Below the pieces are notes generated by a model. The model saw nothing but the letters and a program-made list of their open reading frames with translations. It made no database searches and was not told where the DNA came from. From the NCBI GenBank assembly GCA_947497315.1, contig CANMFX010000001.1:682001-746000 (forward strand): 64,000 nt of DNA. Direction: 5' to 3'. This document shows, one piece after another, positions 1-8,108 of this stretch. Positions within the stretch are counted from its first letter, which is position 1; the number at the start of each line of letters is the position of its first letter. Made by a program: the position numbers and the translations under genes. The DNA is from an uncultured Sphingomonadaceae bacterium (lineage in GTDB: Bacteria > Pseudomonadota > Alphaproteobacteria > Sphingomonadales > Sphingomonadaceae).

Positions 1-2
1 TG

Positions 3-221
3 CGCACAACCTATGTGCCAACCAAGCAGCGTTGGTTCAAAGGACAGCGCTTTGATCGCCGCCATGCCGTGAGCTACCGCGTGATAAACAACCCCCGCGC
101 CTATCGATTAGCAACCGCGCCACGTGGTTATCGCTGGGTTCGGTCTGGCAATGATGCGGTTTTGGTCGGTGTGACCAGTGGTATTATCGGAGCCGTGATT
201 GGCAATGCCATATTGCGCTAG
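3..221 (+). CDS. RcnB-family exported protein, C-terminal end only
   Basis: The frame is open to the left edge, so only about the last 72 codons are present; the GTG at 15 is probably internal. The tail has the RcnB-family (PF11776) pattern: W-F-x-x-G-x-R-F, then GYRWVRSGNDAVLV and a glycine-rich hydrophobic end (VTSGIIGAVIGNAI). Family members are small exported proteins. E. coli RcnB takes part in nickel/cobalt homeostasis, but the many alphaproteobacterial paralogues have no assigned role. A far larger relative lies at 48652-49836. The family call is fairly safe; the function is not known. Confidence 0.65.
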   Translation, partial: RTTYVPTKQRWFKGQRFDRRHAVSYRVINNPRAYRLATAPRGYRWVRSGNDAVLVGVTSGIIGAVIGNAILR

Positions 222-245
222 TCGGAATACGGTCAGTAAAAAGCA

Positions 246-275
246 GAAGCCTCTGGGCGCTATCCCGGGGGCTTC
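246..275 (-). terminator. Hairpin terminator after the SDR gene, possibly bidirectional
   Basis: Twelve-base arms (246-257 and 264-275, two G-T wobbles) close a 6-base loop. Read on the minus strand the stem is followed by TGCTTTTTACTG, a usable U-tract. It overlaps the last two bases of the minus-strand SDR stop codon and lies 25 bp past the stop of the plus-strand RcnB-family gene, so it separates two convergent units. Confidence 0.6.
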
Positions 276-1059
276 ATGCGTTCTTGATTGTAAGCCCGCC
301 GTCTACAGGAATGATGGCGCCGGTGAGGAAGCTCGCTGATGGCAGCACGCAGGACAGGGTCATGTGCGCGACTTCTTCCGGGATGGCATAGCGGCGCAGC
401 GCCACACGCCGTTTCGCGTAGATGGTCTTATGCTCCTCCGAAATTGCATCGGTAATGCCTGTGCGGATCGGTCCGGGGCAGATGCAGTTAACGGTGATGC
501 CTTCGCGGCCGAGATCGACCGCTAGGCCTTTCGTCAATCCAATCACGCCATGTTTGGCGGCGACATAAGGGCTGTTGCCCGGCGAGGCGCCGAGGCCCTC
601 CGTTGATGCGATATTGACTATCCGGGGGTGCTCGGCCTCTCTCAAATGGGGCAGCGCGGCACGGATCATCCGTTGGTGTGCGGCAAGCATGACGGCGAAT
701 GTCGGTTCCCAACTGTCCTCGTAGCTTTCCTCGGCAACATCCGCAGGAATTGCGAAGCCAGCATTGTTCACCAATATGTCGATGCCGCCAAATGCTTGGG
801 CAATATCGGCGACAACCGCCTTGATTATATCAGGGTTGCTGACATCTAGGGACCAGGCTTCGGCAGAGCCGTCATATCCGGCTGCTGCAATTTCCTCGAC
901 AACAGCATCACACGCACTCTGATCAAGATCCGTCACCGCAACTTGAGCCCCTTCCGAAGCAAACAGATGCGCTGTGGCCCGGCCCATGCCGCTGGCCGCG
1001 CCGGTTATGATTGCTTTCTTGCCTGCAATGGAGCGGCTGAGCGGTTGGTAAGGTTCCAC
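274..1059 (-). CDS. SDR-family NAD(P)-dependent oxidoreductase
   Basis: Classical short-chain dehydrogenase of 261 residues. The nucleotide-binding motif TGAASGMG is at residues 19-26, NNAG near 97, a catalytic Ser in NIAS near 150 and YVAAK near 167. An acidic residue after beta-2 (TDLDQ) favours NAD(H). It probably oxidises or reduces a hydroxyl/keto group on a CoA-linked or free intermediate. It starts 2 bp after the stop of the nitronate monooxygenase-like gene and is the last gene of the leftward catabolic operon. The substrate cannot be read from sequence; a 3-hydroxyacyl-CoA dehydrogenase role is possible by context. Confidence 0.8.
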   Translation of the reverse strand: MEPYQPLSRSIAGKKAIITGAASGMGRATAHLFASEGAQVAVTDLDQSACDAVVEEIAAAGYDGSAEAWSLDVSNPDIIKAVVADIAQAFGGIDILVNNAGFAIPADVAEESYEDSWEPTFAVMLAAHQRMIRAALPHLREAEHPRIVNIASTEGLGASPGNSPYVAAKHGVIGLTKGLAVDLGREGITVNCICPGPIRTGITDAISEEHKTIYAKRRVALRRYAIPEEVAHMTLSCVLPSASFLTGAIIPVDGGLTIKNA

Positions 1060-1061
1060 GA

Positions 1062-2039
1062 TCAGGCGGCTAAAAAGCCTTCTAGGCGCCCACGAATAAT
1101 TGCGTCGGCTTCATTCATGATACCGTCGATCAATTCCTTACAAGTTGGAATGTCATTGATCAGGCCAGCGACCATACCGCAGCTCCATGCGCCCGCATCC
1201 ATCGTGCCTTCCATCATGATCTGCGGATAGACGCCTGCAACCTGTTCGATAATATCTGTAAATTGCAGATCGCCGCCTTTTTCTTTTTCGATCTCGAGCA
1301 GCCGCTCAACCGCTGCATTGTTCAGCACACGCTCGGTATTGCGCAGCGGACGCATGACGAGACGGGTGTCGAGTTCGCTCGCCGCGACGATTGCGTCTTT
1401 GACGTTCTGATGCACGGGCGCTTCTTTCGTGGCGATGAAGCGCGTGCCCATGTTCATGCCTTCCGCGCCCATGGCAAGCGATGCGACCAATGACCGCGCA
1501 TCGGCCTGTCCGCCGGAGCTGACAAATGGAATGTCGAGTTCATCTGCTGCGCGCGGCAACAGGATCATGTTCGGGATATCATCCTCACCGGGATGACCGC
1601 CACATTCAAAACCGTCGACCGATACGGCATCACAGCCAATGCTCTGCGCTTTCAAGGCGTGACGCACCGCGGTGCATTTGTGAATGACTTTAACGCCAGC
1701 TTCTTTCAGGGCCGGGAGATACTGTGCCGGATTGTTGCCTGCAGTTTCCACTGCCTTGATGTCATTGTCGATAATCGCTTTGATATAGCCGGGATAATCA
1801 GGCGTGTTTACGATTGGCAGGAAGGTGAGGTTCACGCCAATAGGCTTGTCGGTCAGCGCCTTGGCTTTCTTGATTTCCTTGTCGAGATCTTCCGGTGTTT
1901 TCTGGGTCAATCCGGTAATGATGCCGAGGCCGCCCGCTTCCGAAACCGCTGCCGCCAGTTCGGCAAATCCCACATAATGCATCCCGCCCTGAATGATCGG
2001 ATGTTCGATGCCGAAAAGCTCTGTGATGCGTGTTTTCAT
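1062..2039 (-). CDS. Nitronate monooxygenase / 2-nitropropane dioxygenase-like flavoprotein
   Basis: FMN-dependent TIM-barrel protein of the NMO/FabK-like family (COG2070). It begins MKTRITELFGIEHPIIQGGM, the usual N-terminus, and carries AVSEAGGLGIITG, DGFECGGHPGE (site of the family's active-site His) and PFVSSGGQADARSL. I chose the ATG at 2039 because GAGGA precedes it; a longer open frame to 2123 would overlap the upstream gene and lacks family similarity. Members oxidise alkyl nitronates, but homologues inside beta-oxidation clusters may act as enoyl or dienoyl reductases, so the reaction here is open. An operator-like site at 2098-2119 suggests its own promoter. Confidence 0.8.
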   Translation of the reverse strand: MKTRITELFGIEHPIIQGGMHYVGFAELAAAVSEAGGLGIITGLTQKTPEDLDKEIKKAKALTDKPIGVNLTFLPIVNTPDYPGYIKAIIDNDIKAVETAGNNPAQYLPALKEAGVKVIHKCTAVRHALKAQSIGCDAVSVDGFECGGHPGEDDIPNMILLPRAADELDIPFVSSGGQADARSLVASLAMGAEGMNMGTRFIATKEAPVHQNVKDAIVAASELDTRLVMRPLRNTERVLNNAAVERLLEIEKEKGGDLQFTDIIEQVAGVYPQIMMEGTMDAGAWSCGMVAGLINDIPTCKELIDGIMNEADAIIRGRLEGFLAA

Positions 2040-2097
2040 GGGATTTGGTCCTCTTGCGTTGGAGTAGTTGGAGACGGTACGGGCCATCTCGAGAATC

Positions 2098-2119
2098 GGT
2101 TTAATCGGGCAGTTAACTA
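2098..2119. promoter_or_regulatory. Operator-like site 3 of the acyl-CoA TetR-type motif
   Basis: This 22-bp sequence matches GRTTTAATC, three variable bases, then CARTTAA, the pattern also found at 10333-10354 and 14872-14893. It sits 59 bp before the start of the nitronate monooxygenase-like gene and overlaps the stop codon of the upstream acyl-CoA dehydrogenase. Its imperfect dyad (TTTAAT and GTTAA arms) is typical of TetR-family targets. The regulator encoded at 17885-18526 is the natural candidate; that link is inference. Confidence 0.5.
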
Positions 2120-3138
2120 GCAATCCAGGCGCCGGTTGTCACGCCTTTCCAAATCTGGTCCGGTGACGTTACGGCAAGCTCAGCGCCGAGCAATTTGGAC
2201 CAGCGATGTTCGTTGCCCAATGTGTCGCGCCAGGCCCATAGGCGGCGGGTATAATGGTGCAGATCATATTCCTGCGTATAGCCCATAGCGCCGTGCACTT
2301 GATGAAACGGTACGGTGACGGCTTCGACGCTGTGACCGATCTGGACCTTGGCAACCACCGCTTCATGCCATGCTTTTTCCGGATCATCGGCGTTGCGGGC
2401 GAGCGCGCTGGCCGCCTGTGTCGCGGCCATAGTCGCGGCGGCGCTTTCCGATGCTGCGACAGCAAGCTGATGCTGGATCGCCTGAAATTTCGACAATGGC
2501 CGGCCAAATTGTTCGCGGTCGGAGACATAGGCGATGGAGAGGTTGAGTGCGGCTTCGATGGCCGACGCCATTTGTACCGCACGAACGGTTAGGATCAAAG
2601 CCTCGACCGCGCGGCGGGACAGGTTAGTCGCGGCGCTCGCAACGGGCGTCGCGGTGGAGAAGTCCAGACGCGTATCGCTGTCGGGTGACAAGGCCTGCCC
2701 ATCAGCCGCCGATCCGTCGGCCGTTTTATAGAGGGCAATTGCGTTCTTGCCGGCATCATAGACGGCCACATGATCAGCTGTGCCGGCGAACGGGACGCTG
2801 GCAGCATTGCCGTCCAGAAGCGCGAAAGTGGAAGCGCCGTCGGGAATGGCGACGCCGGCCCGGTCGAGCAACCAGTTGGCGATCAATGTCTCTGCAAAGG
2901 GCACCGGCGAGGCCGCCTCTGCGGACACCCAGATGGCGCCGAAAACCTCGTCATAGTCGGCACCAAAACCGCCATTATCTTCACTCACCCAAGCCAGCGG
3001 CAACCCGTTTTCGGCGAGTGCGTCCCAAAGGGCTTGCGGATATTGGCCAGCTTCGGCTTCATGCGGCACTTCGCGCCCGCACAGATCGGTGTAAATCTTC
3101 GCTGCGGTTTCAGCGACCATGCCTTCTGAATTTATCAT
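2113..3138 (-). CDS. Acyl-CoA dehydrogenase, short (341 aa) subunit-like
   Basis: FAD-dependent acyl-CoA dehydrogenase fold. The C-terminal domain is clear: SDREQFGRPLSKFQAIQHQLA for flavin/subunit contacts, then HGAMGYTQEYDLHHYTRRLW. The N-terminal and middle parts are shortened (341 versus about 380 residues), and the middle beta-domain lacks the usual W-S-x-G-x-x-A flavin signature. It follows the full-length dehydrogenase at 3150-4304 with an 11-bp gap. Such long/short pairs form alpha2-beta2 enzymes in steroid and other cyclic-substrate pathways of actinobacteria and proteobacteria, so a heteromer with its neighbour is likely. Confidence 0.85.
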   Translation of the reverse strand: MINSEGMVAETAAKIYTDLCGREVPHEAEAGQYPQALWDALAENGLPLAWVSEDNGGFGADYDEVFGAIWVSAEAASPVPFAETLIANWLLDRAGVAIPDGASTFALLDGNAASVPFAGTADHVAVYDAGKNAIALYKTADGSAADGQALSPDSDTRLDFSTATPVASAATNLSRRAVEALILTVRAVQMASAIEAALNLSIAYVSDREQFGRPLSKFQAIQHQLAVAASESAAATMAATQAASALARNADDPEKAWHEAVVAKVQIGHSVEAVTVPFHQVHGAMGYTQEYDLHHYTRRLWAWRDTLGNEHRWSKLLGAELAVTSPDQIWKGVTTGAWIAS

Positions 3139-3149
3139 CAGCGCTACCC

Positions 3150-4304
3150 TTATCTCAGCCCCAACTGGCGCGCGGTAATGCCGCGCATGACTTCGGTTGT
3201 ACCACCGCGCAACGTGTTTGGCGGGGACCGCAATATACCGATATTGAGGATACGCCGCATTTCATCGCTCCATTCTTCTTCTGGCAGATCGTTGAGCAAG
3301 GCCCGCACTTGCAGGGTCAGGTCATTCTCCAATCGGTTGCCAAGATCCTTGACCAAAGCAGCCTCGGTTTCTGGCGATACACCCTGATGCAGCAGATTGG
3401 CGATGCCCCAGGACATGCCGCGCAAGGTGCGTAAATTGGCGATCAGCTTGCCGAGACGCGCCTGAGAATCCGATCCCAGCTTGCCCTGCAATTGATGGAG
3501 CGCCGTTTCGAGCGTGATATAGCTCGACAAAAACCGCTCCGGCCCAGAGCGTTCCATCGCCAACTCTCCGGTCACCTGTTTCCAGCCGCCACCTTCTTCA
3601 CCGAGGAGACAGTCATCGGGTACAATGACGTCTTCAAAATAGACTTCGTTGAAATGCGCATCGCCCGACAGATCAGTAATCGGTTTGATCGTCACGCCGG
3701 GCAGGCTGAGATCAATCATGATCTGCGAAAGGCCAACATGCCGGTTGCGGCCATCGGCTGGCGAGGTGCGCAAGATGGCGACCATGTAATGCGAAATATG
3801 CGCGCCCGATGACCAGATTTTCTGGCCGTTGACTTTCCAGCCGCCTTCTACTTTTTCCGCCTTGGTTTTAACATTGGCGAGGTCCGATCCTGCACCAGGC
3901 TCGGAAAGACCAATGGCGAAATAGCATTCCCCCGCGGCAATGCGCGGCAGGATGTCGAGCTTCTGTTCTTCAGTCCCATGTTCGATCAGCATCGGTGCAT
4001 GTTGCCGGTCGGCGATCCAGTGCGCGCCGACCGGAGCTCCAGCACGCAGGGTTTCTTCCGTCACGATATAGCGTTCCAGTGCGGTCTTGTCGTGGCCGCC
4101 ATATTTACTGGACCACGTCAAACCAATCCAACCGCGCTTACCCATTTTTTTGGAAAATTCAGTGTCGGAAGACGCCATCCAGCATTCCGGCTCAGGGCGG
4201 AAGTTACCGGCATCACGCTCCTCTTTAAGGAATGCCTGCAATTCGGAGCGCAATTCTTCAAGCGCCGGATCAGGCTGGACCACAGGAAAATTGAAACGCT
4301 GCAT
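3150..4304 (-). CDS. Acyl-CoA dehydrogenase, catalytic subunit-like (384 aa)
   Basis: Full-length acyl-CoA dehydrogenase. Visible are GLSEPGAGSDLANVKTKA (around 132-149), NGQKIWSSGAHISHY for flavin binding, and the C-terminal LRGGTTEVMRGITARQLGLR. AMERSGPER at 249-257 holds a glutamate (E251) at the place of the catalytic base in isovaleryl-CoA-type members, an inference from family knowledge. It introduces the alpha-beta double bond into an acyl-CoA. It sits between the alkyl sulfatase (25 bp upstream) and the short dehydrogenase, with which it probably forms a heteromeric enzyme. Confidence 0.88.
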   Translation of the reverse strand: MQRFNFPVVQPDPALEELRSELQAFLKEERDAGNFRPEPECWMASSDTEFSKKMGKRGWIGLTWSSKYGGHDKTALERYIVTEETLRAGAPVGAHWIADRQHAPMLIEHGTEEQKLDILPRIAAGECYFAIGLSEPGAGSDLANVKTKAEKVEGGWKVNGQKIWSSGAHISHYMVAILRTSPADGRNRHVGLSQIMIDLSLPGVTIKPITDLSGDAHFNEVYFEDVIVPDDCLLGEEGGGWKQVTGELAMERSGPERFLSSYITLETALHQLQGKLGSDSQARLGKLIANLRTLRGMSWGIANLLHQGVSPETEAALVKDLGNRLENDLTLQVRALLNDLPEEEWSDEMRRILNIGILRSPPNTLRGGTTEVMRGITARQLGLR

Positions 4305-4329
4305 TAAAATGCCTTTGAGTTGATTGGGA

Positions 4330-6276
4330 TCAAGGTGTCACGATGTTAAATTGCGGGTCTACCGGGTCGAGTGCGCCAAACATAGCTGCCATAAGGGCTG
4401 TATCACCACTGACCGTCATTGCGCCAGATTGGATCAATTCCAGCGGATTGGCCTGCCGCAGCAACAGCCGTGTGAAGTCGGTCCGGTTGATCCCGATCTG
4501 GGCAGTAGCCGCTTCAGCCTTGCCGGCACGCGGGAACATAACGCTTTTACCGAAATCAACATTAATCGCTTCCTTGCGATCCGCAAAAATAAACTGGATT
4601 ATACCGCCTTCCCCTTGCATTTTTGCCGGATTGAAACGGGTGGCAATGGCGTCGAACAGGTCGATGGCCGCTATGCTGTTGAGCACTTTGGCGTTGGAAC
4701 TGGTGACGGTACCAGAGCCCTTGTTGCCTTCCCGCAATTCTTTGGCGCCGACAAGATAGATATTGCGCCACGTGCCTGCTTCCGCCTGAAAGCCGAGTTG
4801 CTCATAGCTGGAGGCTAGCCACTTTTTAGCGGTTTCATTGGCGGGATCAGCAAAGACAATATGATTGAAAACAGTCGCGGCCCAACGATATTCACCGGCA
4901 TCAAACGCTTTTTCGCCTACGGCAAGCGCTTTTTCCGTGCCGCCCATGGCCGCTACATATTTCTCCGAAGCCTCGGCAGGCGGCAGTTGATGATAGGTTG
5001 CCGGAACCGCATCCCACCAGCCGAAATAGCGCTGATAGACGGCCTTACTATTGTGGTTGAGCGTGCCATAATAATCGCGCACGCCAAAATCGCTTTTGGC
5101 AAAATCAGGTTCGCCGATATTTTCCGCCAATTCATGCATGGTTGCACCCTGATTGGCCTGACGTATCGTCTGGTCATGCACATAGCGGTAAAGACCCCGC
5201 TGGTTTCTCAGAGCAGTTTGTACATTTTCACTGCCCCAGGTTGGCCAGTGATGGGAGGCCAATAATATTTCCGCCTTCGCGCCATATTTTTCATACATGG
5301 CGTCGATAACCTTGCTCCACTTCAGCGTATCACGAACCAATGCTCCGCGCGGTGTCAGCACGTTATGGAAGGTTCGCGTCGCCACTTCGGCGCTATGCAA
5401 AGCCTTAAATTGTGGCAGGTAGAAAACAAACTCGGCCGGCGCTTCGGTTTCACTGGCATCCATAAATTCGAATGTAATGCCATCAATGACCAGCTTTTCA
5501 CCATCTTCGCCAATGGTCTTCGTTGGCGGCACCAGCGCCACATCGCCGCGCGACAGCGCTTGTCCCAGACCGCCGCCGACATGGCCTGTTTTCCCTGCCG
5601 GTAAAGCGGTGCCAAACTGAAACTGCACCCGCCTGCTCATGGCTGTGCCCGCGATAACCGCTTCGCCGATAGATTCTCTGACAAATCCGTGCGGCGCGAT
5701 GATCTGGACGTCGCCCTGGGCAGCATCAAGCTCGCCCAGGACACCATTGACACCGCCATAGTGATCGCCATGGCTGTGGGTAAACAAGACCGCGCTGACG
5801 GGTCGTTTCCCGAGCGTTTTATTGGCCAGAGCCAAGCCAGCTTTGGCCGGTGCGGGTGTGGTCAGCGGGTCTACTATGATCCAGCCTTTTTCACCCGCGA
5901 TCAGCGTCATTTGCGCCAAGTCATAGCCGCGAATCTGATATATGCCGGGAACAACTTCAAACAGGCCGTGGATGCTGTTGAGTTTGCCTTGCCGCCAAAG
6001 CGAAGGGTTAACCGTGTCCGGCGCATCACCTTTTACAAAATCAAACTGGTTCGGGTCCCACGCAACCGATCCATCTTCATTGAGAATCGGTTTTTCGATT
6101 TTGGCAAGGAAACCACGATTGGCATTCTCGAAATCGTTTTGGTCCGCAATGGGAAGGCGGGCACCAAAGTCCGCATTGGCTTTTTTGGTAGCCTCAGTTG
6201 CGACACCCTCAGGCGGCGCGGCATAGGCGGTCGTTGCGATGGCCAATGTTAAAAGCGGAACAACAAATTTTCTCAT
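4330..6276 (-). CDS. Exported alkyl sulfatase, metallo-beta-lactamase fold (SdsA1/BDS1-like)
   Basis: About 648 residues with a signal peptide (MRKFVVPLLTLAIATTAYA). The zinc motif T-H-S-H-G-D-H is at about residues 166-172, with further ligands around ASHHWPTWG. The middle helical dimerisation domain and a C-terminal SCP2-like sulfatase domain complete the architecture of class III alkyl sulfatases such as Pseudomonas SdsA1. These release sulfate from alkyl sulfate esters in the periplasm, giving alcohols that feed beta-oxidation, which fits the surrounding genes. I prefer the ATG at 6276, preceded by AGGG, over the GTG at 6282. The natural substrate may be secondary or terpenoid sulfates rather than detergents. 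Confidence 0.88.
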   Translation of the reverse strand: MRKFVVPLLTLAIATTAYAAPPEGVATEATKKANADFGARLPIADQNDFENANRGFLAKIEKPILNEDGSVAWDPNQFDFVKGDAPDTVNPSLWRQGKLNSIHGLFEVVPGIYQIRGYDLAQMTLIAGEKGWIIVDPLTTPAPAKAGLALANKTLGKRPVSAVLFTHSHGDHYGGVNGVLGELDAAQGDVQIIAPHGFVRESIGEAVIAGTAMSRRVQFQFGTALPAGKTGHVGGGLGQALSRGDVALVPPTKTIGEDGEKLVIDGITFEFMDASETEAPAEFVFYLPQFKALHSAEVATRTFHNVLTPRGALVRDTLKWSKVIDAMYEKYGAKAEILLASHHWPTWGSENVQTALRNQRGLYRYVHDQTIRQANQGATMHELAENIGEPDFAKSDFGVRDYYGTLNHNSKAVYQRYFGWWDAVPATYHQLPPAEASEKYVAAMGGTEKALAVGEKAFDAGEYRWAATVFNHIVFADPANETAKKWLASSYEQLGFQAEAGTWRNIYLVGAKELREGNKGSGTVTSSNAKVLNSIAAIDLFDAIATRFNPAKMQGEGGIIQFIFADRKEAINVDFGKSVMFPRAGKAEAATAQIGINRTDFTRLLLRQANPLELIQSGAMTVSGDTALMAAMFGALDPVDPQFNIVTP

Positions 6277-6291
6277 GATCACTGCCCTCTC

Positions 6292-7089
6292 TTATTGGCC
6301 TTTGAATACCGGCTTGCGCTTCTCCAGGATTGCATCAATCGCTTCCTGATGATCGTCCAGCTGTTGCAGGACCCCCTGGAACAGCGCCGCCTGATCGAGA
6401 TTTTCTTTCAGCGTCACACTTTGGGCGGTGCGGACCAGTTCCTTGGTCTTGCGGATCGCCAGCGGTGGCAGGGCAACCACTTGCTCGGCCAGTTCGTGAG
6501 CGCGTTTGAGCAAATCGTCATTGGCCACAACTTCGGACACCAGCCCGTAATCAAGCGCCTTGTGAGCATCAATAAATTCACCGGTGAACAGCATCTGGTT
6601 GGCGCGCGCCTGACCGATGATACGGGGCAACAGCCATGCGCCGCCATCGCCGGGAATGATGCCAACGCGCAGAAAGCTCTCGGCAAAAATCGCATCTTCA
6701 CCCGCAATGCGAATATCGCACATGGTGGTGAGGTCATTGCCTGCGCCGATTGCATGGCCATTGACGGCCGCAATGACCGGAACCGAAATCTCTGCCATCG
6801 CCAGCGGGATTTGTTGAATGCCGGTCTTGTACCAATTTTCGATTTCCAGCGGAGACATATTCTGCTCCTTGGTCATCGCCTTAATTTCATGCAGATTGCC
6901 GCCAGAGGAGAAGCTTTTCCCATTGGCGGCCAGCACGACGCAGCTGACGCCCTTGTCGGCATCGGCTTTCTTAACTGCATTTACCAGTGCTTCACAAAGG
7001 TCGGTCGACAGCGCATTGCGTGTCTCCGGCTTGTTCAGCGTAATGGTGACCACGCGATCCTGTTTGTCATAAAGAACGACGTCGCTCAT
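6292..7089 (-). CDS. Enoyl-CoA hydratase/isomerase family protein (crotonase)
   Basis: Crotonase-fold protein of 265 residues. The oxyanion-hole segments are VLAANGKSFSSGGNLHE and AAVNGHAIGAGNDLTTMCD, followed by AIFAESFLRVGIIPGDGG, where E in AESF and D in PGDG lie near the usual acid/base positions. It probably hydrates or isomerises an enoyl-CoA. It is the first gene of the leftward operon, ends 15 bp before the sulfatase start, and has about 108 bp of upstream DNA before the divergent gspH for a promoter. Whether it is a hydratase or isomerase cannot be told. Confidence 0.85.
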   Translation of the reverse strand: MSDVVLYDKQDRVVTITLNKPETRNALSTDLCEALVNAVKKADADKGVSCVVLAANGKSFSSGGNLHEIKAMTKEQNMSPLEIENWYKTGIQQIPLAMAEISVPVIAAVNGHAIGAGNDLTTMCDIRIAGEDAIFAESFLRVGIIPGDGGAWLLPRIIGQARANQMLFTGEFIDAHKALDYGLVSEVVANDDLLKRAHELAEQVVALPPLAIRKTKELVRTAQSVTLKENLDQAALFQGVLQQLDDHQEAIDAILEKRKPVFKGQ

Positions 7090-7197
7090 AATTTTCCCAC
7101 CTGCATATTGGTTTGAATCACTTCATTGTGACCTCTATCCATTGCAGGCCCGCCCGGCTTCTGCAAGAGAGGGATCGGACCGAACCGATAAGCAGCC

Positions 7198-7686
7198 ATG
7201 ATGACACCTCGCCAAAATACCTTGCGCAATGCTCATGAAACCGGCTTCACGCTGGTGGAACTCATGATTGTGTTGGTGATTTTTGGCTTGATGGCATCAA
7301 TTGTGGTTCTGTCTTTTCCTGACGGCAGCAACGATCTTGAGCAGGATGCGCAAATATTTGCAGCCCGAACGGCCGCGCTGCGCGACAATGCGATTTTGCA
7401 GTCCCGCCCGATGGCGGTGCAGGTCACGCCTTCTGGCTATAGCTTTCTGGAGCGGCGCAAAGGTGCCTGGTCGGTAATGGAGGACAAACCCTTTCGGCCC
7501 ACCGACTGGTCGAGTGGGGTGACCGCCTCTGTAAGTGAAACGGGACCGTTGCTGATCAGCTTTGAAAGTACAGGATTGCCGAGCGATCGCGCCGAGGTGC
7601 AGCTCAACTATAAGGATTTTGCGCGCAATATCATCATTGCCCCGATGGGAGATGTCGAGCTGGCCGGCGGTGAGGAAACGCCATGA
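7198..7686 (+). CDS. gspH: Type II secretion pseudopilin GspH
   Basis: Prepilin-like protein of 162 residues. A short basic leader ending in ETG is followed by the type III signal FTLVELMIVLVIFGLMASIVVLSF, with the conserved Glu at +5 after the GspO cleavage site. The rest resembles GspH minor pseudopilins (LEQDAQIFAARTAALRDNAI). GspH is a tip component of the type II secretion pseudopilus in the inner membrane/periplasm. It overlaps gspI by 4 bp, so the two are translationally coupled. No gspG, J, K or core secretion gene adjoins: a crotonase gene is upstream and purU downstream. Confidence 0.85.
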   Translation: MMTPRQNTLRNAHETGFTLVELMIVLVIFGLMASIVVLSFPDGSNDLEQDAQIFAARTAALRDNAILQSRPMAVQVTPSGYSFLERRKGAWSVMEDKPFRPTDWSSGVTASVSETGPLLISFESTGLPSDRAEVQLNYKDFARNIIIAPMGDVELAGGEETP

Positions 7687-8108
7687 GGGTTTTCAAAAAT
7701 AGCCCCGGCGAACGCGGCTTCACGTTGATTGAAATGCTGGTCGCGCTGTCGGTCTTCAGCCTCGCCGCGCTCGCTTTGATCAGACTGCAGGGTTATACCA
7801 CGCGCAATGCAGCCGAACTGGAATTGCGGGTCGTGGCCCAATCTGTTGTCCGCAACCGAGCGGTGGAAATATTGACTGATCCGCGTCCGCCAAGCCTTGG
7901 CGAAAGCAGCGGCGAGGAAGAAAATGGCGGGCTCGGTTGGACATGGATGCAAAGCGCCCGCCTCACCGACGAGGGTAATTTCATCCAGGTTGATATTACC
8001 GCACAGGAAAAGGTCAGCGGCGCGCCAGCGACTCTGACCATATTGCGTCCGGCCGACATCATACTCGATGCGCCCGAACCGGCTCCATCGGCGGAAAGCC
8101 GGCCTTAG
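7683..8108 (+). CDS. gspI: Type II secretion pseudopilin GspI
   Basis: Protein of 141 residues with an N-terminal prepilin signal (E-R-G, then FTLIEMLVALSVFSLAALALIRLQGY) and a small C-terminal domain typical of GspI (VVAQSVVRNRAVEILTDPRPPSLG, GLGWTW). GspI starts assembly of the GspH-I-J-K tip complex. GAGGAAACGCC before the ATG is a good ribosome-binding site within the end of gspH. The stop overlaps the stop region of the convergent purU. The operon ends here without gspJ or gspK. Confidence 0.85.
   Translation: MRVFKNSPGERGFTLIEMLVALSVFSLAALALIRLQGYTTRNAAELELRVVAQSVVRNRAVEILTDPRPPSLGESSGEEENGGLGWTWMQSARLTDEGNFIQVDITAQEKVSGAPATLTILRPADIILDAPEPAPSAESRP

Noticed and set aside
2685-3434. 249-codon plus-strand frame opposite the acyl-CoA dehydrogenases
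   Set aside because: Arg/Pro/His-rich shadow frame spanning the junction of two well-supported minus-strand genes.
7090-7197. Fourth copy of the TetR-type operator before the crotonase-sulfatase operon
   Set aside because: A segment starting GGTTTGAATCA resembles the first half-site only with an inserted base and lacks the second half-site.
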